A DNA stretch of 64,000 bases. Source: Bifidobacterium mongoliense DSM 21395. GTDB lineage: Bacteria; Actinomycetota; Actinomycetes; Actinomycetales; Bifidobacteriaceae. This document shows, piece by piece, positions 26,543-34,397 of the stretch (position 1 is the first letter of the stretch; each line of letters opens with the position of its first letter). A program made the position numbers and the translations under genes. The notes under the pieces were generated by a model, which was given only the letters and a program-made list of their open reading frames with translations, did no database searches and was not told the DNA's origin. The stretch spans positions 124,001-188,000 of the forward strand of contig NZ_JGZE01000002.1 of assembly GCF_000741285.1 (NCBI RefSeq). Reading direction: 5' to 3'.

Positions 26543-27160
26543 TCAGGCGCGAGAGCCCGCATCATGACCGCTTGCCAGACTGGCCAATGTCCCGGTACGG
26601 GCGATCATCCTGAAGAGGAGCCACATCAACGCACCGGCGATAATCGCCCCGGACACGATGCTGCACACGAAGCTGACGATGATGAATCCGGCGGCGTATC
26701 CCTGATAATCCATGACCCAGGAGAGGGCCATGCCGCTAGGCCGGCAGCCGCACCCGACAGAGCCGTCATCGCCAGATTCCACGCCTTGTAGGCGACGCCA
26801 GGAAGACGAGTTCGGGGCCAGACCCTGGATGAGACCCGGCAGGATGGTGCCCAGCCCACCCCAGTGGCTGCCCAGGAACGCCTCGACGATCCCGGCGATG
26901 AGTTCGGCGAAGAGCGCCGCGCCGGGCTTGCGCACGATGACGGCGGCCAACGGACCCGCGAAATAGAACAGTCCCCAAGTCAGCGCGCTCATGCCGGGGA
27001 CGAACTGGAACAATGCGGACAGCGGTTCGGAAATCAGCCCGACACCCCAGAAGATGACGCCGGATGCAACGGCGATGACCGCCGTCACCGTGATGTCGAC
27101 CGTCCTCCACCTCAGGTTGCGAACAGGTGCGGACGGTTGGGTTGATGTGATGGTGCTCGT
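26543..27160 (-). pseudogene. ykoE: ykoE-like HMP/thiamine ECF S component, apparently damaged
   Basis: YkoE is the membrane S component that takes up thiamine or its pyrimidine. Conserved text is clear at both ends: NLRWRTVDITVTAVIAVASGVIFWG near the start and YAAGFIIVSFVCSIVSGAIIAGAL near the end. In the middle the reading frame drifts. PELVFLA reads in a second frame, AYKAWNLAMTALSGAAAGLAA in a third, and the original frame returns at MALSWVMDYQ. Three single-base losses explain this and sum to zero shift, leaving an open but partly nonsense ORF (26543-27088). The expected start, six bases after AGAAGG, is ACG (27158-27160) rather than ATG. Either the gene is decaying or the sequence contains errors. 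The usable alternative start is the GTG at 27088, which loses conserved N-terminal residues. Confidence 0.65.
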
Positions 27161-27162
27161 GG

Positions 27163-27300
27163 CTATCCTTCTCGTCTCGATACATGGTCATCGAGCGGGA
27201 AGCGCCTGTCGGATAGTTCAAGCTCCGTACGCCGGTATTATCCGGATCACGTGTTCGGTCGGTATCAGCCCTCTCAGCTCGCCATAGGCGGCTCCCGCGC
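27163..27300 (-). promoter_or_regulatory. TPP riboswitch (THI element) with a predicted translational expression platform
   Basis: Reading the minus strand, the aptamer (about 27223-27300) contains the invariant CTGAGA, then GATACCGACCGAACACGTGA and TCCGGATAATACCGGCGTACGGA. These correspond to the consensus CUGAGA ... GAACCUGAUC.GG.UAAUACCGGCGUAGGGA. The purine-rich strand pairing with it begins GCGCGGGAGCC. Just after the aptamer, CTATCC (27211-27216) is complementary to GGATAG (27163-27168), which overlaps the AGAAGGAT ribosome-binding site of ykoE. With TPP bound, that pairing could hide the site. It should control ykoE, the kinase and the THI5-like gene. Confidence 0.92.
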
Positions 27301-27580
27301 TCAATGCTGATCACGCTACCTCACCTCGCCTACATGATTCCGCCCTGCCCCGAGTCCACGTTCCGCCACCCGCGGCATGACGGTCAACGCGCCGTGGTGG
27401 CCCCCAACGCATCGCCGGCGCCAGTGGCATCGACATCCAGCGACACCCCACCGTTGCGCGATGAAGTCGGATAGACTGCTCGTAACCGCTTCGCCGCACC
27501 ACGGTCCACCCCGGAGCCGCCGATCGAACCTGTGGATGCGCACGCCGCCTCCCAAAGGCGTCGGGCGGAAAGGAATCGAT
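27301..27580. other. Divergent intergenic region upstream of the TPP riboswitch and the 5'-nucleotidase
   Basis: About 280 bp lie between the riboswitch aptamer and the plus-strand nucleotidase start. It must hold the promoter for the thiamine operon (minus) and for the nucleotidase (plus). I see no strong -10 box and no long repeat. The ORF reading into the nucleotidase from 27377 shows no protein-like character before 27581. Confidence 0.4.
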
Positions 27581-28528
27581 ATGAAGCCATTACTGCAGGA
27601 CCGTTGTCTGGTGATCGGCGTCGCCTCGAGCGCATTATTCGACCTGGGCGAAGGAGATCGCATCTTCCGGGAGCAAGGCACGCAGGCCTACGAGCGATAC
27701 CAGCGTGACCATCTCGACACCCCACTGGAACCAGGAGTGGCCTTCCCCTTCATTTCGCGCCTCCTGTCGTTCAACAGCATCGTTCCCGACGCCGTCGAGG
27801 TCATCATCCTGTCGAAGAACAGCCCGGTGACCGGCAAGCGGGTCATGCGCAGCATTCGGCACCACCGGCTCGCGATCACCCGGGCGGTGTTCCGCAGCGG
27901 CAAGTCACCATTCGATTACATTCCGGTCTTCAATATGTCCCTGTTTCTCTCCGCCAACGCCGTCGATGTGGCTCAGGCGGCGAAGCGCGGCTTCGCGGCC
28001 GGTCAGGTGCAACGCACGGAGCATCTGTTCTCCGACACCGGATCCGAACTGCGCATCGCCTTCGATTTCGACGGCGTGCTGGCCGACAGCTCATCGGACC
28101 TCGTGTATCGCCGGGCCAAGAAGGAGCATCCCGAAGAAGCGCTCACAATCTACCAGAGCAACGAACGCGACCATATCGACGATCCCATCCCCGCAGGGCC
28201 GCTCAAGCAACTGCTCGCGGGCATCAACCGTCTGCAGCACGCCGAACGTGAGGTATTGCAAGGTCAACAGGCGAAGAACTCACCACGCCTGCGCGTATCT
28301 CTGGTCACCGCGCGCAATGCCCCGGCGCACGAACGCGCGCTCAACACACTCGAGGCATGGGGACTCGAGGTTGATGACGCCTTCTTCCTCGGCGGACTCG
28401 ACAAGGCTCCGGTGCTCAACACCCTGCGTCCGCATATCTTCTTCGACGACCAGGAGTCGAATCTGTCGGCGCACGACCTCTCCATCCCCGCCGTGCACAT
28501 TCCGGTCACGGTGCGTCCGGAGGAGTGA
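27581..28528 (+). CDS. 5'-nucleotidase (cytosolic, PF06189-type)
   Basis: The protein of about 315 residues opens with LLQDRCLVIGVASSALFDLGEGDRIFREQGTQAYERYQ. It then shows the family blocks FPFISRLLSFNSI, VEVIILSKNSPVTGKRVMRSI, the HAD core LRIAFDFDGVLADSSSD, SLVTARNAPAHERAL and IFFDDQESNL. The last three supply the phosphate-binding Asp pair, the Thr/Arg and the acidic metal site. It removes phosphate from nucleoside monophosphates in the cytoplasm. The ATG at 27581 has GGAAAGGA upstream. It is transcribed alone, divergently from the thiamine operon. Confidence 0.9.
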   Translation: MKPLLQDRCLVIGVASSALFDLGEGDRIFREQGTQAYERYQRDHLDTPLEPGVAFPFISRLLSFNSIVPDAVEVIILSKNSPVTGKRVMRSIRHHRLAITRAVFRSGKSPFDYIPVFNMSLFLSANAVDVAQAAKRGFAAGQVQRTEHLFSDTGSELRIAFDFDGVLADSSSDLVYRRAKKEHPEEALTIYQSNERDHIDDPIPAGPLKQLLAGINRLQHAEREVLQGQQAKNSPRLRVSLVTARNAPAHERALNTLEAWGLEVDDAFFLGGLDKAPVLNTLRPHIFFDDQESNLSAHDLSIPAVHIPVTVRPEE

Positions 28529-28653
28529 ACGAACACGATGATCGTGACCGTGCAAGGAGCCACTCCATAGGATGGCGGGGATGCGATGGCACCGTTGTAC
28601 GCACACCACGCCATTCACATATCACGCCACACGCACGCCTCCCGCCCCCGTCA

Positions 28654-29916
28654 TCACATGGTTTGGGTGGCGGCCTTCTTGTCTTGCAGACGCAGATCGT
28701 AATCCCGGCAATCCGGCACTGCGGCCATGAGGACCGCGCACAGCACGGCGCCCAAGCCGGACAAAGCGAACACCCATTGCACGCCTATGGCATCGCCGAG
28801 CGGGCCGGCGAACAACAGGCCGATGGGTCCGGCAAGGTTAGACAGCGACATGACCACGCCGAATACCCTGCCCAACTCATCCGCGGGAAAGCTCTCCTGA
28901 ATCATCACCATGGTGAGGGTGAAGGGGAATGAAGCGGCGAGGCCGGCCACCGCATTGAGCGCTACGAACACGACGAACCCACCCAGATCCCTGGGCAGCA
29001 CCGCGCATGCCACGAAGGCGACTCCCAACAGGCCCATGCCCGCGACCGTCGGTACCATGCGGTTTCTCGTGGCGCCGAACACGCCGATAATGGCGCCCCC
29101 CGCGAGCGATCCCACCGACCAGACGACCTCGACGATGCCCGCCTGCGTAATACTGCCGCGGAAATACTGCAGGGTCATGAGCGGGTACAGACTCGCCGCG
29201 GGCATGAACAGCAGCGAAAACAGCGCGCCGATGATCACGATGGCCCACAGTCCCCGCACCACGCCGATGCGTTTGAACCCGAAGACGGCGTCGGCCACCA
29301 CGTGAGGTCGCTGCGAGACCGCAGCCTGGTTGGACTGAATGGTCACGAACATGAGCACGGCGAGACCGAGGACGGCACCGAGTACATCGAGCAGGATCAG
29401 TAGATTGATGGGGATGAACGCGTAGAGCAATGCCCCCAGGGCCGGGGATATCACCATGGTCGCGGATTGCACCATGCCCAGGGTGCCGTTGATCTTGGTG
29501 ATTTCGCCCTGCGGCACCATGGTCGGCAGGATCGACTGTACGGTCGGCGACTGGAAGGCCTGGGCACCCGATCTCACCAGCAGTGAATCGAACACCAACC
29601 AGAGCGGGAAGTCGCCATCAACCGTCCCCACCACCGACAGCACGATGGCCACCGCGGCGGCGACCATGTCGGGGACGATGAGCAGCGCTTTCTTATTCCA
29701 CCGGTCGATGAACGTACCCACAAAAGGGCTGAGCAGGACCATCGGCAGCATGGCCGTGAGCGTCGCCAGACTGAGGACCGTGGCGGAGCCGGATTGCTGG
29801 GTGAGATACCAGATGATGCCATACTGCACGATCATCGAGGTAATGCCCGTGACGAATTGGCTGAGCAGGAACAGATAGCTGTTCAGTCGCCAGTTGGTGG
29901 GTATCGGTTGTTTCAC
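28654..29916 (-). CDS. MFS efflux transporter, DHA3 (MefA-like) type
   Basis: The 420-residue protein has about 12 membrane helices. The N-terminal WRLNSYLFLLSQFVTGITSMIVQYGIIWYLTQQSGSATVLSL and MLPMVLLSPFVGTFIDRWNKKALLIVPDM are typical of the macrolide-efflux (DHA3) branch of MFS proteins. The C-terminus ends in hydrophilic residues (DYDLRLQDKKAATQTM). The exported compound is unknown. The gene is monocistronic; the unit upstream on this strand ends with the AGE-family gene and its hairpin. Confidence 0.82.
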   Translation of the reverse strand: MKQPIPTNWRLNSYLFLLSQFVTGITSMIVQYGIIWYLTQQSGSATVLSLATLTAMLPMVLLSPFVGTFIDRWNKKALLIVPDMVAAAVAIVLSVVGTVDGDFPLWLVFDSLLVRSGAQAFQSPTVQSILPTMVPQGEITKINGTLGMVQSATMVISPALGALLYAFIPINLLILLDVLGAVLGLAVLMFVTIQSNQAAVSQRPHVVADAVFGFKRIGVVRGLWAIVIIGALFSLLFMPAASLYPLMTLQYFRGSITQAGIVEVVWSVGSLAGGAIIGVFGATRNRMVPTVAGMGLLGVAFVACAVLPRDLGGFVVFVALNAVAGLAASFPFTLTMVMIQESFPADELGRVFGVVMSLSNLAGPIGLLFAGPLGDAIGVQWVFALSGLGAVLCAVLMAAVPDCRDYDLRLQDKKAATQTM

Positions 29917-30007
29917 GGGACATCGTCCATCTATTGGTCGGGCGCGGGCGTCACGTCGTGTCGCATACGACGTTCCGAATCACTATACCGATGGCACGGC
30001 ACCGAAT

Positions 30008-30036
30008 GGACCCATGCCGCGCGGCGGCATGGGTCC
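30008..30036 (-). terminator. Hairpin terminator after the mannoside operon
   Basis: Perfect 13-bp arms (GGACCCATGCCGC and its complement) flank a three-base loop. The hairpin lies about 100 bp beyond the stop of the AGE-family gene and before the MFS gene. No strong T-run follows. Confidence 0.6.
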
Positions 30037-30133
30037 GCGCGCCCGAACGCGGCCATCCCCGCGCAGTCACCAACGGCTCCGCCCCGGGAAAGGCATCTGT
30101 CCATCACGCGAACTCGGAGCATGCCTCCACAGA

Positions 30134-31390
30134 CTACCGATCGGCGTTGCGAACGGCGGTGGCGATGGAGGTATCCGGTGGATTGTAGGCGATAAGCGTG
30201 GATTGGAACGCGTGGTAGACATCGGATTTACCCGGCCATACGGTACCGATGACATGATTGTCGTGATCGAGCTGGTGGAACCACGACCCCTTGTCATGAT
30301 CGATGAGGTACTCGTCGGTGTATTCACAGAACTCCACATACCGTCGCGCATACTCGTCGTCATGGGTCACGGCGAACAACACGGCACTGGTGTTCATGGC
30401 CTCGGCGACCGTCCAGTGCATCCTGTCGCGGACGACGGGCGTCCCGTTCCAATCGGTCGTGTACACCATGCCCGGTTGGCCGTCAACATTCCAACCGTCG
30501 GCGACGGCGCGCGCGAAAAGGTGCTCGGCAGCATCGACGTACCCCGCCAAACGGTGTGCATCGAGTTGAGCTGACAGGGCCCACTGCGTGATCAGACGGG
30601 CCCACTCGATGCCATGACCGGGAGTGGCGCCGTAAGGCTTGAACTGATCGGCCTTCTTATCGGCGTTGTATTCAAGCATGGGCTCCCAATCGGCGGAGAA
30701 GTGTTCGGGAATCCTCCACTGGTTGCCTTCCGCCCAAGCGATGACATGGTCGACGATCCTGCCGGCGCGCCGACGGTACAGCTCCTGACCGGTGGCATCG
30801 GCCACGGCGAGGAACGCCTCGGTGGTATGCATGTTGGCATTGAGGCCGCGATATGGATCAAGCTGCGAGAACGCGCTGTCCCAGGTATCAACCGCCAGAC
30901 CGATCTCGTCATCCCAGAAATGCGCGTTGAACACATCAAGAGCGTCATCAAGCAGTTCACGTGCATGCGGTCGTCCGGCAAGCAAGGCCGATGAAGAGGC
31001 AATGAGTACGAACGCGTGGGTGTAGCAGATCTTGCCCTCCACCGGCACGCCCTCGGACGTCACCTGCGGATACCAGCCGCCATGGTCGTCGTCGTGGAGC
31101 ACACCGCGCAACCCGTTCAACGCCTTGTCGACCAGTTCGCCTGCCCCGCGATATCCAAGCAAGGCCGCTATGGAATACACGTGTGCCATACGACCCGTGA
31201 TCCAGGTCTGCACACCCTGCGAGGGATCCAATCCCCCTTCATCGTCCAACCATCCCGAACCGCCGATCGGCGCGGGGAACCCCTCGCCGAACCGCAGCAG
31301 ATCGTATGACTGCGAGGCCATGAACACACGATTGGCTTCCGTGCCCAACCGGTATTTCGGATTGATATGCTTCAACGCTGATGCATGCAT
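30134..31390 (-). CDS. AGE-family epimerase/isomerase (mannose isomerase or cellobiose/mannobiose 2-epimerase type)
   Basis: The protein of about 418 residues is an (alpha/alpha)6-barrel sugar epimerase-isomerase. Landmarks are WITGRMAHVYSIAALLG, HAFVLIASSSALLAG, LNANMHTTEAFLAVADATG, FKPYGATPGHGIEWARLITQW, DRMHWTVAEAMNTSAVLFA and GSWFHQLDHDNHVIG. The catalytic His residues are in the expected places. The length and the GHxxEW and MHW motifs fit aldose-ketose isomerases (YihS/mannose isomerase) and 2-epimerases alike. It starts two bases after the GH130 stop. A plausible job is turning mannose, or a mannoside's reducing end, into a usable sugar. The ATG at 31390 follows AAGGAG. Confidence 0.85.
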   Translation of the reverse strand: MHASALKHINPKYRLGTEANRVFMASQSYDLLRFGEGFPAPIGGSGWLDDEGGLDPSQGVQTWITGRMAHVYSIAALLGYRGAGELVDKALNGLRGVLHDDDHGGWYPQVTSEGVPVEGKICYTHAFVLIASSSALLAGRPHARELLDDALDVFNAHFWDDEIGLAVDTWDSAFSQLDPYRGLNANMHTTEAFLAVADATGQELYRRRAGRIVDHVIAWAEGNQWRIPEHFSADWEPMLEYNADKKADQFKPYGATPGHGIEWARLITQWALSAQLDAHRLAGYVDAAEHLFARAVADGWNVDGQPGMVYTTDWNGTPVVRDRMHWTVAEAMNTSAVLFAVTHDDEYARRYVEFCEYTDEYLIDHDKGSWFHQLDHDNHVIGTVWPGKSDVYHAFQSTLIAYNPPDTSIATAVRNADR

Positions 31391-31392
31391 CG

Positions 31393-32397
31393 TTACCGCT
31401 CCTTGTTTGTGGTATCGACATTGGAACCCCAACCGACCGCCGGATCGCACACCGCGACCGCCAGGGTCGTATCCGATTGACCATAATACGCGAACCAACG
31501 GCCATGGAATTGCACGAGGCCCTCGACGAACGTGACGTTGGGGATAAGACCGTTGAAGTCCTCGAACGTCTGCGGTTGCAACCACGATCGCTGCATGCGG
31601 GCGAGGACCTCATCGGGATTGTCGGGATCGATGACGAACTGCCCGCAACGGTAATCCACATCCCACCCGCCGTCGGGGCGACGGGTGCGGGTGGCACCGT
31701 TCATGAGGAACAACAACAGACCATTGTCCGTCATGACCGGCGGCGCGCCGATCTCCACGAGATCCGCGTCGAACGAGCCCGGGGTCGAACGGTACAGCGG
31801 TTCGGTATCGGGCGTGCCCGGTGTCCAGTGGATCAGGTCGTCGCTCACGGCCCAGTAGATCGACCCCTCCCCGAAGTACATACGCCACTTCCCGTTGATT
31901 TGGTAGGGAAGGATGACCCCGGCCTTGGACCATTCCCCGTGGTGGGGGGTGCCGGTCATGGCGAAGGTGTCGAAGTCGTTGAACAGAGGCCCGTGCTTCG
32001 TCCAATGCCGTAGGTCGGTCGAAGTCGCGAGGCACAGACGCGCGTTCTTTCTGTCCCATCCGGTGTATGTCAGATAGTACACGCCGTCGATGGCGGTGAT
32101 GCGCGGGTCCTCGCAGCCGTAGCGTTCATAGTCCTCGGTGGGTGAGAGCACCGGTTCCGATTCACGTTCGAAGTGGAAGCCGTCCTCGCTCGTGGCGATG
32201 CCGATATGGGAAATGATGTCCTCGGCATGCGCCCGATAGAGGATCACGACCGTATCATCAACCACCAGTGCGGCGGGATTGTACAGGTTGGAGGACTCCC
32301 ACGAACCCCCGAGCGGCTTGAGAACCGGATTGTGTTCGTAAGGGACGAACGGCCCGAGGGGGAAATGCGCCCCGGTGAAATAACTGGTGCCAGTCAT
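31393..32397 (-). CDS. GH130 family beta-mannoside phosphorylase/hydrolase
   Basis: The 334-residue five-bladed beta-propeller protein shows NLYNPAALVVDDTVVILYRAH, IGIATSEDGFHFE, YGCEDPRITAIDGVYYLTYTGWD and IYWAVSDDLIHW. The EDPRI segment holds the proton-donor Asp of GH130. These enzymes split beta-1,4- or beta-1,2-mannosides with phosphate, giving mannose-1-phosphate. Which linkage is used cannot be told here. The absence of a signal peptide places it in the cytoplasm, after import by the ABC system upstream. AAAGGA lies about 14 bases before the ATG, a rather long spacing. Confidence 0.87.
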   Translation of the reverse strand: MTGTSYFTGAHFPLGPFVPYEHNPVLKPLGGSWESSNLYNPAALVVDDTVVILYRAHAEDIISHIGIATSEDGFHFERESEPVLSPTEDYERYGCEDPRITAIDGVYYLTYTGWDRKNARLCLATSTDLRHWTKHGPLFNDFDTFAMTGTPHHGEWSKAGVILPYQINGKWRMYFGEGSIYWAVSDDLIHWTPGTPDTEPLYRSTPGSFDADLVEIGAPPVMTDNGLLLFLMNGATRTRRPDGGWDVDYRCGQFVIDPDNPDEVLARMQRSWLQPQTFEDFNGLIPNVTFVEGLVQFHGRWFAYYGQSDTTLAVAVCDPAVGWGSNVDTTNKER

Positions 32398-32493
32398 GAT
32401 GATGTAACGATTCCTTTCCTGCCGGCGAAAGGGTGGCTCTCACCGGGTCTGCATGGGTAGCGATATCTCGGGATCCCGGCCCGAACGGTGCGG

Positions 32494-33399
32494 TCAGCCT
32501 TTGACCGCTCCCAGCACGCCGTTGACGAGGTAGCGCTGGATGAAGATGTATCCCAGCACGAGCGGGGCGGCGACGATGAGTGTGGCCGCGGCGAGCAACG
32601 GCCAATTGTTCGAGTAGGTGCCTTTGAAAGCGAAGAGGCCGGCGGATATCGGGAACTTCGACTGGTCGGAGAACAGAACCGTCGCCAGGATGATCTCATT
32701 CCAGATCCACACCGCCTGGAGTATGAAGACGGTGGCGAGCGCCGGTTTGGCCAGGGGGACCACGAATTTGAACAGATAGGTCCAGTATCCGACACCGTCG
32801 ATGGCGGCGGCCTCATCGAGGTCGCGGGGCAGTGAAGTCACGAAGCCCGAGAACAGGAGCGGACCGATGCCCACGCCGACGGCCACCATGAGGATGTAGC
32901 CGAGCTGGGTGTTGTACAGATGCAGCCTAAGCAGCAGCTGGAACTGCGTCATGAGCGCGTTCGGCAGGAACAGGACCAGCGTGAACAGCAGGTTCCAGAA
33001 CTTGGCGCCCCGGATGTATCCACGGGCGACGGGGAATCCCATGAACAGGGCGATCAGCGTACCGAAGCCCGCACCACAGACCGTGTAGATCACGGTGTTC
33101 AGGAAGTAGGCCCCGAAGCTGCCTTTCTGCCAGGCCTCGGAGAAGTTGCCCCAATTCAGGGATGTCACCACGCCAACAGGGTTCGAGATGAACTCCGTGT
33201 TGTTCTTCAAGGCGGTGTTGAGGAGAAACAGCATCGGAAAGATGAACGTGATGAGGATCAGGGCCACGAACAGGTAAGCCAACCAAGGGATGTGGCCGAT
33301 CCTCCTGTGTCTGCGCATCCGTTCCTCACTTCTGCTGATCGTCTCGCCCATCATGCCAGGACCTTTCCTCGTCATCGAACCGTTCGAGATCTCGCTCAT
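32494..33399 (-). CDS. Carbohydrate ABC transporter permease (MalG/AraQ type)
   Basis: The protein of about 301 residues has six membrane helices and the EAA loop LPRDLDEAAAIDGVGYWTYLFKFVVPLAKPA, which docks on an MsmK/MalK-type ATPase. No such ATPase is encoded in this operon, so a shared one elsewhere must be used. The start ATG at 33399 overlaps the stop of the partner permease (ATGA), with AAAGGAA upstream, giving translational coupling. The second gene of the pair, the MalF-type permease, is encoded just upstream. Confidence 0.9.
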   Translation of the reverse strand: MSEISNGSMTRKGPGMMGETISRSEERMRRHRRIGHIPWLAYLFVALILITFIFPMLFLLNTALKNNTEFISNPVGVVTSLNWGNFSEAWQKGSFGAYFLNTVIYTVCGAGFGTLIALFMGFPVARGYIRGAKFWNLLFTLVLFLPNALMTQFQLLLRLHLYNTQLGYILMVAVGVGIGPLLFSGFVTSLPRDLDEAAAIDGVGYWTYLFKFVVPLAKPALATVFILQAVWIWNEIILATVLFSDQSKFPISAGLFAFKGTYSNNWPLLAAATLIVAAPLVLGYIFIQRYLVNGVLGAVKG

Positions 33400-34313
33400 C
33401 GCTGTTCCTTTCTGCGCAGGTACCACAGCGTGGTCAGCGTGATCACTCCGACCAAGACGAACTGGACCATGGAGATCGACGCCGCATATCCCTGCGACTG
33501 CGAGAGCGTGGTCCCCGAACGACCGCCGAAGGATTGCATGTAGACCTGCAGGGAAAGCACCTGCGTGCCCTTCTTATCGGCACCGGTGAGCACATAGGTC
33601 AGCTGGTAGCTTTGCATGGCGTTGACGATACCGAGCAGCACATTGGCGGTGATCGAAGGCGCCAGCATGGGCATGGTCACGAATCGCAACTGCTGCCAGC
33701 GGTTGGCTCCATCGATGCTGGAGACTTCATAGAGCTCCTGAGGAATGGCCTGCAGACCGGATAGGAAAATGATCACCGAGGTGCCGCAGACCATCCAGAT
33801 CTGCACGAAGATCACCAGGTACAGGGCGATGTTCTGATCGCCGAAGAACGCCGAACGCTGGCCGAACAGCTCGAGCACGCGCTGGATCGGTCCACCCGAG
33901 GTGTTGAACATCAACGACCAGACGAGTGCGGTGACCGTAACGCCGAGCACGGTGGGCATGAAGACGACCGCGCGATAGAGGTTGCGGCCGCGGAGCTTGG
34001 GATTGTTCAGCAGGATGGCGATGCCGAGCGCCAGATAGATCTGAATGACGGTGGAGACGCCGGCAAAGATAAGCGTGTTCTTCAGCGCATTGAGGTTATC
34101 GGCCCGATGGCCTGCGCCGAAATAATCGATGTAATTCTGCAGCCCGACGAAGTGGGTCGGCAGATAGGAGACCTGCCGCAGATCGGTGAACGACACGAAC
34201 AGCACGGCTATGGCCGGCACCAATGCGAAGACCGTGAGTACGGCGAGTGCAATACCGAACGTCGCGCGCAGTGGGGCTCGTGAGGGGAATGGGTAATTAT
34301 GTTGATTGTTCAT
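33396..34313 (-). CDS. Carbohydrate ABC transporter permease (MalF/UgpA type)
   Basis: The 305-residue protein has six membrane helices (first LRATFGIALAVLTVFALVPAIAVLFVSF) and the EAA motif LQAIPQELYEVSSIDGANRWQQLRFVTMPMLAPSI. It forms the membrane channel with the MalG-type partner for an oligosaccharide, probably a mannoside given the GH130 gene. The ATG is preceded by AAGGA at suitable spacing. A stem-loop separates it from the binding-protein gene upstream. Confidence 0.9.
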   Translation of the reverse strand: MNNQHNYPFPSRAPLRATFGIALAVLTVFALVPAIAVLFVSFTDLRQVSYLPTHFVGLQNYIDYFGAGHRADNLNALKNTLIFAGVSTVIQIYLALGIAILLNNPKLRGRNLYRAVVFMPTVLGVTVTALVWSLMFNTSGGPIQRVLELFGQRSAFFGDQNIALYLVIFVQIWMVCGTSVIIFLSGLQAIPQELYEVSSIDGANRWQQLRFVTMPMLAPSITANVLLGIVNAMQSYQLTYVLTGADKKGTQVLSLQVYMQSFGGRSGTTLSQSQGYAASISMVQFVLVGVITLTTLWYLRRKEQR

Positions 34314-34329
34314 ATCATGTCCTTATGAA

Positions 34330-34368
34330 GGGAGGTGCGGCAGGGAACCAATCCCCGCCGCACCTCCC
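34330..34368 (-). terminator. Intercistronic stem-loop between the binding protein and permease genes
   Basis: Twelve-bp arms (GGGAGGTGCGGC and its complement) enclose a loop with an extra short GGG/CCC pairing. It lies 29 bp after the binding-protein stop. Such hairpins usually stabilise the upstream message or partly terminate it, so that more binding protein than permease is made. Confidence 0.6.
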
Positions 34369-34397
34369 GACCAACTGCGAATCGTTGGCTGAGTGGA

